Made by a program: the position numbers and the translations under genes. The notes beneath the pieces are model-generated. The model made no database searches. It saw only the letters and a list, made by a program, of their open reading frames with translations, and was not told the origin of the DNA. From the NCBI GenBank assembly GCA_019308745.1, contig JAFDHO010000010.1, forward strand, positions 1 to 43,673: 43,673 bases of DNA, written 5' to 3'. Shown here piece by piece: positions 1 through 8,354 of this stretch (positions are counted from its first letter, which is position 1; each line of letters begins with the position of its first letter). The DNA comes from Deltaproteobacteria bacterium. GTDB lineage: Bacteria > Desulfobacterota > DSM-4660 > Desulfatiglandales > HGW-15.

Positions 1-12
1 AAGTCGCCCACT

Positions 13-84
13 CGTCATGCCGGACTTGATCCGGCATCCAGAACCATTTGAAAAGACTGGATTCCCGCCTTCGCGGGAATGACG
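13..84. repeat. Double-hairpin intergenic repeat (MITE/REP-like)
   Basis: Two hairpins sit side by side: TGCCGGA/TCCGGCA (about 18-36) and TTCCCGC/GCGGGAA (about 62-79). They are framed by complementary ends, CGTCAT at 13-18 against ATGACG at 79-84, with an inner CCAG/CTGG pair. The unit can fold as a cruciform. This style of repeat is widespread in intergenic DNA of many proteobacteria (general knowledge). At 101-121 a segment reading GACTTTTTACG then GCATCA resembles the arms of the inverted repeat at 8355-8442. Confidence 0.7.
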
Positions 85-158
85 CCGAGGGACGTTTTGT
101 GACTTTTTACGAATGCATCATTCTTAATCGGACAAAATAGCATCCGGGGGAGAGGTAG

Positions 159-977
159 ATGGCGATTTCGGGGATCATTACCTTAGTCACTGATTTTGGC
201 CTGCGGGATCCCTATGTGGGCATGATGAAAGGGGTCATCCTTTCCATTAACCGGGGAGCGCAACTGGTGGACGTCAGCCACCAGGTGGGTGCAGGCTCCA
301 TTCTCCAGGCAGCCAGTTTCGTAAGGGAGGCCTTTGTGTTTTTCCCGCGGGGAACCGTCCACCTGGCCGTGGTTGATCCCGGTGTCGGAGGTGCCCGACG
401 CCCGATCGCTTTGGAAGCCGGGGGCCACTATTTCGTCGGGCCGGACAACGGCATTTTTTGGCCCGTCATCCACGATTTCGATGGGGGTAAAATCGTTCAT
501 CTGACGGAAAGCACATACTTTCTCAAGGAGCCCAGTTTCACCTTCCACGGCAGGGAGATCTTCGCCCCCGTGGCAGCCCATCTTTCCATGGGAGTTGAAC
601 TGCAAAAATTGGGGCCCCTCATCACGGATCCCTGCAAACTGAGACTGCCCGTGGCCTATGAAAAGGATGATGCCCTGTTCGGTCAGATCATACGGGTTGA
701 TAATTTCGGAAACCTCATAACCAATATACACGGCGATAGGCTCAAACGCTATGTGGAGGCATCCCAGCCCGTCGTCGAGGTGGGCAGACTGACTATCAGG
801 GGGCTTTCTCGGGTCTATTCGGACTTGGAAGAGGGACAACCCCTTGTCCTGATCAACAGTTCAAATTGGCTGGAGATAGCCGTCAATATGGGCCGGGCAG
901 CAGAATATATTGGTTTGGCTCAAGAAGAGATTGTAGGAACTGTGGTGAAGGTCACAAAGGCCGTGAAGGCCATATAG
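159..977 (+). CDS. SAM hydroxide adenosyltransferase (DUF62 / SAM hydrolase)
   Basis: This 272-residue protein belongs to the DUF62 family, related to the SAM-dependent fluorinase and chlorinase. Characterised non-halogenating members use an activated water/hydroxide to split S-adenosylmethionine into adenosine and methionine. Family motifs are all visible: LVTDFGLRDPYVGMMKG at the N-terminus, a central VVDPGVGG, VGPDNGIFWP, the FHGREIFAPVAAHL segment, and IRVDNFGNLITNI leading into the C-terminal beta-barrel domain. Length is normal for the family. ATG 159 is preceded by a purine-rich GGGGGAGAGG ribosome binding site. It ends 17 bases before the convergent HNH gene, so it seems monocistronic. 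Hydrolase rather than halogenase activity is inferred from family frequency. Confidence 0.9.
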   Translation: MAISGIITLVTDFGLRDPYVGMMKGVILSINRGAQLVDVSHQVGAGSILQAASFVREAFVFFPRGTVHLAVVDPGVGGARRPIALEAGGHYFVGPDNGIFWPVIHDFDGGKIVHLTESTYFLKEPSFTFHGREIFAPVAAHLSMGVELQKLGPLITDPCKLRLPVAYEKDDALFGQIIRVDNFGNLITNIHGDRLKRYVEASQPVVEVGRLTIRGLSRVYSDLEEGQPLVLINSSNWLEIAVNMGRAAEYIGLAQEEIVGTVVKVTKAVKAI

Positions 978-994
978 ATGCCATGTGGTTCCTC

Positions 995-1354
995 CTACCT
1001 CTTGGAAAGCAGTTTGAGGTACTCTTCCCATTCAACAGGAAGGAAATATTTTTTCTTGTTATTACATGCCTTGCAGGCAGGCACGATATTGCCTTTTTTG
1101 CTTTTTCCCCCGCGGCTGAGGGGGAGGACGTGGTCCATTGTGAGGTTTTCTCTGCCCACAAAACGGTTGCAGTAATGGCATAGGCCCTTTTGAATCTTCC
1201 TCATCCACCAGCTCGATTGCCTCAAACGCCGGGCCTTTTCCTTTTCCCTCCTGATGTCCTGAGGACTTATAATAGGGTCATCACCATACTGTGGTACCGT
1301 TCTCATTACTCCCACTTTGACTTGACCCAATCGGCCGAAAGCAATGGCCTCCAT
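995..1354 (-). CDS. HNH endonuclease family protein
   Basis: A 119-residue cytosolic protein with a C-terminal HNH nuclease domain. It has a first zinc knuckle CHYC, the catalytic core LTMDHVLPLSRGGK, then NIVPACKACNNKK with the second CxxC and the metal-site Asn. The short N-terminal part (IRREKEKARRLRQ) is basic and may help bind DNA. ATG 1354 was chosen because an AAGGGA ribosome binding site lies about 8 bases upstream and it avoids overlap with the PilZ gene. An in-frame TTG at 1474 lies inside that gene and an ATG at 1306 is also possible. It follows the PilZ gene on the same strand by 76 bases. Stand-alone HNH proteins of this size occur in many bacteria without known targets. Confidence 0.8.
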   Translation of the reverse strand: MEAIAFGRLGQVKVGVMRTVPQYGDDPIISPQDIRREKEKARRLRQSSWWMRKIQKGLCHYCNRFVGRENLTMDHVLPLSRGGKSKKGNIVPACKACNNKKKYFLPVEWEEYLKLLSKR

Positions 1355-1430
1355 CAATAGAGATCCCTTCGGCCTGTCTTTTTGTGGACATTGGTCAAAG
1401 ACTACTCGACAAGTCCGGATCGGGATCCGG

Positions 1431-2198
1431 CTATTGGGCTGGGCCGCAGTTTTCCACAATAGCCTGGGACTCAATACCCAGGACGTAGCATCCCTTGTAT
1501 CTTCCTTGCCTTATCTGGGTCTTGTGGCGGATTATTCCATCCACGGTTATCTTTGCGGACAGGGCGTAGAAGGTCATGCCCTCCACTCGATCACCGGGGT
1601 TCAGGTATTTTAGCACGCCAAAGTCCTTTTTCCTCACCAGCAGGCCAAGTCCATACCTCGAGCAATCGCAGACATTCAATTCGTAAAGCCTCGGGCTGTC
1701 CTTTTCATCCCTCGAGGGTATCTCCACTGAGACCATCTCGGGAACGTCATAGACATAACGTTCATCCCGTCGCTTCTCATTGACCTCGATGTATTTGGGG
1801 AAGCTTACGACCAGGCCTGCCAAGGGATATTCACTGCTCGTGCCCAGAAATCTTGAAGAGCACCTGTAGAGACTCTTGTCGATAGCAAACTCCAGTCTGA
1901 TCTCAGGATTGGACTGAATCAGGTAGTTGCCCTCTTCCGGTGAGAGCTTTTCAAGGAGCAATCGGGACTCTGCCCTCGAATCCCCGTCCTGATACAGGGG
2001 GCTCACCTGTAAGACCTTAGATGAATAGGCTCCTTTCTCCCCGCCTATCTTGACCCTGATGATCTCGTCACCGGAGATCAATCGGTCCATTATCCTCAAT
2101 AACTTCTGAGGCTCACCCAATTTGTGCCAAATCAGTCGGTTTGTTGCCATAATCTGACGTGCTAGGCGGGAATCCGGAGATTTTTCGTACATTACCAT
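1431..2198 (-). CDS. PilZ-domain cyclic-di-GMP effector (YcgR-like)
   Basis: A 255-residue soluble protein with the YcgR-type two-domain plan. Residues ~30-135 look like the flagellar-brake (YcgR/PilZN) beta domain. The C-terminal part carries the PilZ c-di-GMP signature: RRDERY (the RxxxR element) near residue 145, and DCSRYGLG (DxSxxG) near residue 185. Both ligand-binding motifs are intact, so ligand binding is expected. The output target is unknown; PilZ proteins of this type commonly act on flagellar, pilus or polysaccharide machinery, none of which lies in the window. ATG 2198 lacks a clear Shine-Dalgarno, and an internal ATG at 2150 is an alternative. The gene is divergent from tadA. 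Confidence 0.85.
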   Translation of the reverse strand: MVMYEKSPDSRLARQIMATNRLIWHKLGEPQKLLRIMDRLISGDEIIRVKIGGEKGAYSSKVLQVSPLYQDGDSRAESRLLLEKLSPEEGNYLIQSNPEIRLEFAIDKSLYRCSSRFLGTSSEYPLAGLVVSFPKYIEVNEKRRDERYVYDVPEMVSVEIPSRDEKDSPRLYELNVCDCSRYGLGLLVRKKDFGVLKYLNPGDRVEGMTFYALSAKITVDGIIRHKTQIRQGRYKGCYVLGIESQAIVENCGPAQ

Positions 2199-2278
2199 GA
2201 ACGGAAAAAGAAATCCAGGAAAGAAATCGCCCCGCCTCCCGGCGGGCCGTACTAACCTGTTGACGGATATGAACTGAA

Positions 2279-2758
2279 GTGCTAAAAAAAATTGAGATGC
2301 AGATTGACGATTATTACCTCATGGAACAGGCCCTCGATGAGGCCAAAAAGGGGCTGACCGAAGGCGAGGTTCCCGTAGGCGCGGTCATATGTGATCAGGA
2401 AGGGGAGATTATCTCCAGGGCCCACAACCGGCCTATTGCCCTTTCGGATCCAACAGCCCACGCAGAGATTCTTGCGCTGAGGTCGGCCTGTTCCCTCCTC
2501 GGCAATTACAGGATTAAGGAGGCTATCTTAGTGGTAACCATAGAACCCTGTGTCATGTGTATGGGGGCTGCGCTGAATGCACGAATATCCCGGCTCCTTT
2601 ACGGGGCCGCGGATCCCAAATCAGGCGCCGCGGGCTCTGTTTACAGCCTCCACCAGGATAATCGCTTGAATCACAGCATAGAGGTGATCTCTGGCGTTAT
2701 GGAAGAGGAGTGCCGGAAAATCATGAAGGGCTTTTTCCATGGCCGGAGAGGGGGGTAA
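2279..2758 (+). CDS. tadA: tRNA-specific adenosine deaminase
   Basis: TadA converts adenosine to inosine at the wobble base (A34) of tRNA-Arg(ACG). The CDA-fold zinc site is complete: THAEIL supplies the His ligand and catalytic Glu, and EPCVMCMGA supplies two Cys ligands. The N-terminal MEQALDEAKKG and EVPVGAVI segments are typical. The start is uncertain. The longest reading begins at GTG 2279, while ATG 2297 (MQIDDYY) or the following ATG (MEQAL) gives more conventional N-termini, and none has a strong ribosome binding site. The stop falls 9 bases before the tRNA-Ser(CGA) gene, so the gene and tRNA may be cotranscribed. Confidence 0.93.
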   Translation: MLKKIEMQIDDYYLMEQALDEAKKGLTEGEVPVGAVICDQEGEIISRAHNRPIALSDPTAHAEILALRSACSLLGNYRIKEAILVVTIEPCVMCMGAALNARISRLLYGAADPKSGAAGSVYSLHQDNRLNHSIEVISGVMEEECRKIMKGFFHGRRGG

Positions 2759-2766
2759 TGTATCAA

Positions 2767-2865
<99 letters not shown>

Positions 2866-2924
2866 ACCCCCAGAGGGGGTAGGTGTTCCTGAGAAGCAAG
2901 AGGGTTTATCTGCCGAGAGGTGGG

Positions 2925-2962
2925 GGGACTCTGCGGTGTTTGGTGCTTTTGTCCGCAGTCCC
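2925..2962 (+). other. Stem-loop between the two tRNA-Ser genes
   Basis: GGGACT plus GCGG (2925-2936) pair with CCGC plus AGTCCC (2953-2962), leaving a 2-base bulge and a 16-base loop. No T-tract follows, so it is not a standard terminator. It could be a processing signal in a tRNA-tRNA precursor, or chance. Confidence 0.35.
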
Positions 2963-3007
2963 AGAATAATTAGCCAGGGATCACAGGTCTCGAATCAAAG
3001 TCAACGC

Positions 3008-3102
3008 GGAGAGATGTCCGAGCTGGCCGAAGGAGCGCGACTGGAAATCGCGTGTACTACTTAAAAGTGGTACCGAGGGTTCGAATCCCTCTCTCTCCGC
3101 CA
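3008..3102 (+). tRNA. tRNA-Ser (anticodon GGA)
   Basis: Acceptor stem GGAGAGA pairs with TCTCTCC before discriminator G, and the CCA is encoded (3100-3102). The anticodon arm is CGCGA-CTGGAAA-TCGCG with anticodon GGA, reading UCC and UCU. A long variable arm and the GGTTCGAATCC T arm confirm a class-II serine tRNA. It sits 145 bases after tRNA-Ser(CGA). Confidence 0.95.
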
Positions 3103-3232
3103 TTCTTTTACCAGAGGCAACACGAATACATCAAAGCCTTTGATATTGCTGATAATTCCCGGTTATGCCCTACTGGTGAAAATCCCCCCTTGGCTCCCAT
3201 AGGGTCTCAAAGGTAGAGTGCGAAGGTTGAAC

Positions 3233-4888
3233 ATGGCCTACGAAGTCCTGGCAAGGAAATGGCGTCCCCAGGTATTTGAAGAGGTGATAGGGCAGGACCA
3301 TATTACCCGTACCCTGAGAAATGCCATCAAGGCAGATAGGCTGGCCCACGCCTATCTGTTCAGCGGGTCCAGGGGAGTAGGGAAGACTTCGGTCGCCCGC
3401 ATCCTGGCCAAGGCAATAAATTGCAGGGAGGGGGAACCGGACGTCCCCTGTAACCATTGTCAATCTTGTGTGGAAATAACAAATGGTTCATCGGTAGACG
3501 TCCAAGAGATCGATGGTGCCTCCAACAGGGGCATCGACGAGATAAGGCTTCTCAGGGACAACATAAAATACATGCCCTCGTCGGGGAGGTACAGGGTGTA
3601 TATCATCGATGAGGTGCATATGCTCACGCTTCCGGCCTTCAACGCGCTGCTCAAGACCCTGGAAGAGCCCCCCTCTCATGTCAAGTTCATCTTTGCGACG
3701 ACTGAGCCCCACAAGGTCCCCGTTACCATTCTTTCAAGGTGCCAGAGGTTCGACTTCAAGAGGATACCTACGGGGAAGATCCTCGAACATCTCGAAAAGG
3801 TTGCCAGAGATGAAGCCATAGGCATCAGCCGAACGGGTATGGGGCTCATAGCACGGGAGGCCAAGGGAAGCATGCGGGATGCGGAGAGCCTCTTGGATCA
3901 GGTTGTATCCTACACAGGCCCCAAGGTGGAAGATAAGGACATTACGGATATCTTGGGGATAATCGACGCCTCTCTTATTCTCGAGACCTCTCAGGCCATC
4001 ATAGGGGGGTCTGCCCAAAGGTGCTTGGAGATAGTCGATAGGATCTATCATTATGGCCACGATCTGAAGGAATTCTACCGGGCGATTATGGATCAGTTCA
4101 GGAATATGCTCGTAAGCCTCGTCGTTCCAGGGGACGACATGCTGGACATGATCCCGAGCGAAGTGGAAGAGGTGAAACGACAGGCAAAGGCGGCCGGGAT
4201 GGAAAGGTTGCAACAGTCCTTGAACTACTTGATCGCCCGGGAGCAGGACATCCGTTTTACCTTCCAGCCGAGGCTGGTCCTTGAAACCGTCTTGATAAAA
4301 CTCTGCCGACTGGGAGAGGACCTTTCCTTTGACCAGTTGATCAAGAAGATCGAGGCCCTGGAAGGCCGATTGGGATCCTCCTTTACCGGGGGGCCGGCCT
4401 GTAGCCCTATCCAAGTATCCGAACCTGACAAGGGTTGGGCGGGTAGAGAAAGGGGCACGCCAGAGGACAGGGCCTTTCCGGGAGAAGAAGGCACCCCCCG
4501 CTGGGAGGCTTTTCTGGATTTCCTTTCTACAAAGAGTACATCCATGGCGAACGTCCTGAAGGAATGGCGTTTTGTGAAGCTGGATCGGGATGTCCTGGAA
4601 ATGGCCAAGGGCAAGAATTCCTTCTCCTCGAGCTACTTCGATGATCCAGACAGGATGGAGAAGCTCCTGGCCCATTGCAGGGAGTTCTTCAAGCGGGATA
4701 TCAAGATCAAGGTTACGGAACAGGAGAAGAGGGAATCTAGCACGGCGGCCTCTCAAGATCCAGCGCCGGAAGCCAGGAAAAGCAATGAACAGGAAGATGT
4801 GCCGCCACACGTAAATGATGTGCTCAAGATCTTTCAGGGCAAGATTATGGGGGACATTCCCTCAGGGGAAAACCAAAAAAAAGAATAA
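3233..4888 (+). CDS. dnaX: DNA polymerase III subunits tau/gamma
   Basis: The clamp-loader ATPase of the replisome, 551 residues. It has Walker A GSRGVGKT (45-52), a zinc module with Cys 64, 73, 76 and 79, Walker B and sensor region YIIDEVHML (124-131), and the SRC motif (168-170) with its arginine finger. Domains II and III follow, then a low-complexity linker near residue 400 and a C-terminal tau-like region. ATG 3233 fits the universally conserved MAYEVLARKWRP start and has GAAGG upstream; an in-frame GTG at 3218 is less likely. It heads the dnaX-ybaB-recR cluster found in many bacteria. A run of eight A residues lies two codons before the stop (see the separate entry). Confidence 0.96.
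   Translation: MAYEVLARKWRPQVFEEVIGQDHITRTLRNAIKADRLAHAYLFSGSRGVGKTSVARILAKAINCREGEPDVPCNHCQSCVEITNGSSVDVQEIDGASNRGIDEIRLLRDNIKYMPSSGRYRVYIIDEVHMLTLPAFNALLKTLEEPPSHVKFIFATTEPHKVPVTILSRCQRFDFKRIPTGKILEHLEKVARDEAIGISRTGMGLIAREAKGSMRDAESLLDQVVSYTGPKVEDKDITDILGIIDASLILETSQAIIGGSAQRCLEIVDRIYHYGHDLKEFYRAIMDQFRNMLVSLVVPGDDMLDMIPSEVEEVKRQAKAAGMERLQQSLNYLIAREQDIRFTFQPRLVLETVLIKLCRLGEDLSFDQLIKKIEALEGRLGSSFTGGPACSPIQVSEPDKGWAGRERGTPEDRAFPGEEGTPRWEAFLDFLSTKSTSMANVLKEWRFVKLDRDVLEMAKGKNSFSSSYFDDPDRMEKLLAHCREFFKRDIKIKVTEQEKRESSTAASQDPAPEARKSNEQEDVPPHVNDVLKIFQGKIMGDIPSGENQKKE
4875..4882 (+). promoter_or_regulatory. A8 slippery run at the 3' end of dnaX
   Basis: Eight consecutive A residues cover the last Lys codons of dnaX (frame CAA AAA AAA GAA TAA). 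A -1 shift here avoids the TAA. The new frame is open through the intergenic stretch and continues in the ybaB frame, which would create a DnaX-YbaB fusion. A short GGGC-AACA-GCCC stem lies just downstream (about 4904-4915). A-runs in dnaX of other bacteria are known slippage sites, but those lie internally and generate gamma. Use of this one is speculative. Confidence 0.25.
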
Positions 4889-4995
4889 ACCCTAGATTGC
4901 CCTTGGGCAACAGCCCCTTGAAACGTTATATTTCCGGTGCATCGGGGTTAGATATATGTAGGCATAGGGATTTGGAAGACCAGGAGGACAAGGAT

Positions 4996-5325
4996 ATGAA
5001 AGGAATACCCAATATGGGGAACATCATGAAACAGGCCCAGCAATTCCAGGCCAAGATAGCAAAGCTCCAGGAAGAACTGGAAGACAAGACAGTTGAATCT
5101 TCTGCCGGGGGAGGTATGGTGACGGTCGTGGTGAATGGCAGGCAGGAACTGGTTTCAATAAGGATCGATCCCGAAGTAATAGACACGGAAGATCCGGAGA
5201 TGCTTCAAGATCTGGTAATGGCCGCGGTCAATGACGGGCTTGCCAAGGCCAAGACCATGGTCAACGAAGAGATGAAGAAACTCACTCAGGGCCTCAATAT
5301 ACCCAATATCCCCGGGCTTTTCTAG
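4996..5325 (+). CDS. YbaB/EbfC family nucleoid-associated protein
   Basis: A 109-residue DNA-binding protein of the YbaB/EbfC family, which forms dimers with a tweezer shape and binds DNA, possibly as a nucleoid factor. A Gln/Lys-rich helix (MGNIMKQAQQFQAKIAKLQEEL) is followed by the conserved VESSAGGGMVTVVVNG strand pair, SIRIDPEVI, and a C-terminal helix ending in NIPNIPGLF. ATG 4996 is chosen because AGGAGG lies 8 bases upstream and homologues begin MKG(I/N)xxMxxMMKQAQ. The reading frame stays open back into the 3' end of dnaX. It lies between dnaX and recR, the standard neighbourhood. Confidence 0.93.
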   Translation: MKGIPNMGNIMKQAQQFQAKIAKLQEELEDKTVESSAGGGMVTVVVNGRQELVSIRIDPEVIDTEDPEMLQDLVMAAVNDGLAKAKTMVNEEMKKLTQGLNIPNIPGLF

Positions 5326-5337
5326 GGGGATCATTTG

Positions 5338-6012
5338 ATGGGTATCTATCCACCCCCACTTGAGAGGCTTATCGAGCGACTGACCAAATTGCCGGGCATT
5401 GGTCAAAAATCAGCGACCCGTGTGGCCTTGTACATACTGAAAAGCAGGAAGGAGTTCGCGGAAGGCCTTGCCAGGTCCCTCCTGGAAGTGAAGGACAAGA
5501 TCATCTTTTGCTCCAGGTGTTTCAACTTTACGGATGAAGACCCTTGCGCCATATGCGGGGATCCAAGCCGGGCCAATGGGATCATCTGTGTCGTTGAGGG
5601 CCCCGGCGACCAATTGGCCATCGAAGAGTCGGGGATCTTCAAAGGGAGATACCATGTGCTGCAGGGAGTCCTTTCCCCGCTCGACGGAATCGGCCCGGAA
5701 GATCTAAAGATCAGCGAATTGCTTGACCGGGTCAGAGCAGAGGGAGTGACGGAGGTCATCCTCGCGACAAATCCGACATCGGAAGGCGAGGCGACGGCTT
5801 CTTACCTTATCAAGCTCCTTTCCGATTGCGAAGCAAGGATCACGAGGATTGCCCTGGGGGTTCCCATGGGAGGGGATCTCAAGTACATGGACACCATGAC
5901 ACTCCAGCATGCCATGAAGAGCAGGACCGCGGTAGGCCCCACCTGCGGGGAGCCGGTGGCTGAAGGGCAATCAAGCGCCGGGCCGGGAAGGATCCTCAGG
6001 GCAGAGAAATGA
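5338..6012 (+). CDS. recR: Recombination mediator protein RecR
   Basis: RecR works with RecO/RecF to load RecA at single-strand gaps. The 224-residue protein shows the N-terminal helix-hairpin-helix LTKLPGIGQKSATRVALY, a zinc finger with CSRC and CAIC (about residues 58-74), and a Toprim domain beginning ICVVEGPGD with a LATNPTSEGEATASYL segment. The C-terminal tail after YMDTMTLQHAM is about 20 residues longer than in typical ~200-residue RecR and looks disordered. ATG 5338 has AGGGGGA upstream and lies 12 bases after ybaB. Its TGA overlaps the ATG of the next gene (ATGA at 6009-6012), suggesting translational coupling to the FAD oxidase. Confidence 0.96.
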   Translation: MGIYPPPLERLIERLTKLPGIGQKSATRVALYILKSRKEFAEGLARSLLEVKDKIIFCSRCFNFTDEDPCAICGDPSRANGIICVVEGPGDQLAIEESGIFKGRYHVLQGVLSPLDGIGPEDLKISELLDRVRAEGVTEVILATNPTSEGEATASYLIKLLSDCEARITRIALGVPMGGDLKYMDTMTLQHAMKSRTAVGPTCGEPVAEGQSSAGPGRILRAEK

Positions 6013-7424
6013 TTCCCGAGCCAGCCCTGGAAGAGGCCAGGAAAATCCTGGGGCCTCAATACCTGGCAGAGGACAAAGAGAAGCTCCTGGAATATGCCAG
6101 CGATGCGACAAAGCTGGAGGCCGTACCAGAGGCCGTCGCCTTTCCGGGGTCAAGTGAGGAGATATCTCGTATTCTTTCCTTAGCCAACCGTCACCTCTTT
6201 CCCGTCATCCCGCGAGGCGCAGGCAGCGGAAAAAGCGGGGGCGCCCTGCCCGTAAGGGGTGGGCTTGTCCTTGCCATGGATCGTTTCAACAGGGTCCTTG
6301 ATATTGATGGGGAAAACCTCGTGGCTGAAGTGGAACCCGGGGTCATCACGTCCCATTTTCAAGAAGAGGTGGAAAAACTGGGGCTCTTCTATCCCCCTGA
6401 CCCTGCAAGTATCCGTATCTCAACCATCGGCGGAAATGTGGCAGAATGTGCCGGGGGAATGAGGGCCGTGAAGTACGGAGTCACCAGAGATTACGTACTC
6501 GGGCTGAAGGTAGTCCTGCCAACAGGGGAGATCATCAAAACAGGCGTGAGGACCGCCAAGGGGGTTGTGGGGTATGATCTCACCAGGCTCATCACAGGCT
6601 CGGAAGGGACCTTGGCCGTCATCACCTCTATCCTATTGCGGCTTATTCCTAAACCCCTTTCAAAGAAGACCATGGTCATCTTTTTCAGGGATCTTGCCCT
6701 GGCCGTCAAGATTGTTTCCCACATTCTTGCAAATCGAATCGTTCCCAGTGCTATGGAGTTCATGGATAGGCACTCCATTGAGTGCGTTCGAGGTGAAATT
6801 GACCTTCCGATGCCTCCACAAACAGGGGCCCTGCTCCTTGTCGAAGTGGACGGAGAGCCGGCCCAGGTAGAGAGGGAAGCCGAAAGCCTTGGAGCTATTT
6901 GCATGGACAGGGGAGCGATAGGGGTCGAATCCGGAGGGAATGATGAGGATTCGGAAAGGCTCTGGGATGTGAGGAGGTATGTTTCGGAATCGATCTTCAA
7001 ATTGCGGCCCGATAAGGTAAGTGAAGATATCGTCGTGCCCCGCAGCCGAATGGCAGAGTTGGTGTCTTTCCTGGGTAGCCTCGAGAAGAAACATCATCTC
7101 CCCATTCCGGCCTTTGGTCATGCGGGTGACGGCAATATACATGTCAACATAATGTTTGATGGTCAGAAACCCCAGGAGGCAGGCGCAGTAGACAAGGTGG
7201 TCAAGGAATTGTTCAGAAAGGTCCTTGACATGGGCGGAACCATATCAGGAGAACATGGGATAGGCGTCACCAAGGCCTCTTATATAGGGATGGAGCTCCC
7301 CCCCGCCGCTATTGACTTGATGGTTCGCCTCAAAAAGGCCTTTGACCCCAATGAGATACTGAATCCCGGCAAAATATTCCCGGGATCTGTGACTTGGCGG
7401 AAAGGTTTGTCCAAAAGAGTATGA
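6009..7424 (+). CDS. FAD-linked oxidase, GlcD/D-lactate dehydrogenase type
   Basis: A 471-residue flavoprotein of the vanillyl-alcohol-oxidase fold (FAD_binding_4 plus FAD-oxidase C). The family oxidises 2-hydroxyacids such as D-lactate or glycolate. Visible signatures: the FAD pyrophosphate loop RGAGSGKSGGALPVRGG, PPDPASIRISTIGGNVAECAGG, and the C-terminal GHAGDGNIHVN and GGTISGEHGIG motifs that contribute His ligands and substrate contacts. Length matches GlcD. It overlaps recR by ATGA at its start and uppP by ATGA at its end, so it is cotranscribed with housekeeping genes and has no Fe-S partner beside it. The substrate is not decided by sequence. Confidence 0.9.
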   Translation: MIPEPALEEARKILGPQYLAEDKEKLLEYASDATKLEAVPEAVAFPGSSEEISRILSLANRHLFPVIPRGAGSGKSGGALPVRGGLVLAMDRFNRVLDIDGENLVAEVEPGVITSHFQEEVEKLGLFYPPDPASIRISTIGGNVAECAGGMRAVKYGVTRDYVLGLKVVLPTGEIIKTGVRTAKGVVGYDLTRLITGSEGTLAVITSILLRLIPKPLSKKTMVIFFRDLALAVKIVSHILANRIVPSAMEFMDRHSIECVRGEIDLPMPPQTGALLLVEVDGEPAQVEREAESLGAICMDRGAIGVESGGNDEDSERLWDVRRYVSESIFKLRPDKVSEDIVVPRSRMAELVSFLGSLEKKHHLPIPAFGHAGDGNIHVNIMFDGQKPQEAGAVDKVVKELFRKVLDMGGTISGEHGIGVTKASYIGMELPPAAIDLMVRLKKAFDPNEILNPGKIFPGSVTWRKGLSKRV

Positions 7425-8245
7425 CGATAATCGACGGCGTTTTTCTGGGCATCGTCCAGGGACTGACGGAGTTCTTGCCCATAAGCAGTTCCGGCCACCT
7501 GGTCCTCTTTCAGGACCTGCTCGGTCTAAAGGAGCCTGCACTTTTGCTCGACTGTGCCCTTCATTTAGGGACCCTTGTTTCGATCCTTGCGTATTTCAGG
7601 TCCGATATCGCCGGTATGTTTTCCGAAACCTGGGACTTCTCCAAAGGCATCATAAACGGGCAAAAAGGACTTACCGAAATCAATGACTGTCCGCGCGCCG
7701 CCCTCACCCTGTGGGTGGTTATCGGCATTATACCTACCGCCCTTATCGGTCTCTTCTTCAGGGGCCCCATCGAGATGCTCTTCGGTTCAACGAGTCTTGT
7801 AAGCATGGCACTGGTGATTACGGGGTTTGTGGTCGGGGTTACAAGGTTAGTCCCTGAGGATTACGGCAAAAAGAAAAGGGTAGGGCTGATCCCGTCCCTT
7901 CTGATAGGCACGGCCCAGGGCCTGGCACTGATACCAGGGATATCCAGGTCCGGTACCACCATAGTCTGCGGCTTGCTCCTCGGGATGGACAGGGAGCTGG
8001 CGGCCCGCTTCTCCTTCCTTCTTGCGATACCTGCCATTGTAGGGGCACTCGGACTCCAGCTCAGGGTCGGGGGTTTGGGGAATGAGGATGTGCATGTGCT
8101 TATCATCGGGTTTGTCACTTCGGCCCTCACAGGGCTCCTGGCCCTCAAAGTGCTCATCAGCGTCATAAGGAGGGGAAGACTCTACTACTTCGCGCCCTAT
8201 TGCTGGGCGCTTGGTCTGGGTGTCCTCCTTATGAAGATCGTCTGA
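7421..8245 (+). CDS. uppP: Undecaprenyl-diphosphate phosphatase
   Basis: UppP/BacA removes a phosphate from undecaprenyl diphosphate to recycle the lipid carrier for peptidoglycan and O-antigen synthesis, and gives bacitracin tolerance when abundant. This 274-residue inner-membrane protein has the two hallmark motifs: GIVQGLTEFLPISSSGHL near residues 10-28 (catalytic Glu region) and IPGISRSGTTI in the second half. About eight hydrophobic segments are apparent. ATG 7421 overlaps the stop of the FAD oxidase (ATGA). An in-frame upstream start at 7394 would lie wholly inside that gene and is less likely. Confidence 0.95.
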   Translation: MTIIDGVFLGIVQGLTEFLPISSSGHLVLFQDLLGLKEPALLLDCALHLGTLVSILAYFRSDIAGMFSETWDFSKGIINGQKGLTEINDCPRAALTLWVVIGIIPTALIGLFFRGPIEMLFGSTSLVSMALVITGFVVGVTRLVPEDYGKKKRVGLIPSLLIGTAQGLALIPGISRSGTTIVCGLLLGMDRELAARFSFLLAIPAIVGALGLQLRVGGLGNEDVHVLIIGFVTSALTGLLALKVLISVIRRGRLYYFAPYCWALGLGVLLMKIV

Positions 8246-8354
8246 TTGGCAGCGGCCATCCGGAATCAAGATCATCAGCAAAGGCAAAGGACTCCCAGAC
8301 TGACGATCTGGTAGAAGGTCAACATTGATAGTTTCGCAAAAACCTGAAAAGGAC

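Noticed and set aside
2260-2288. Promoter for tadA (TTGACG-17-TAAAAA)
   Set aside because: The -10 matches only 4 of 6, and it would start transcription near or after the GTG start codon. Plausible only if a later ATG is used.
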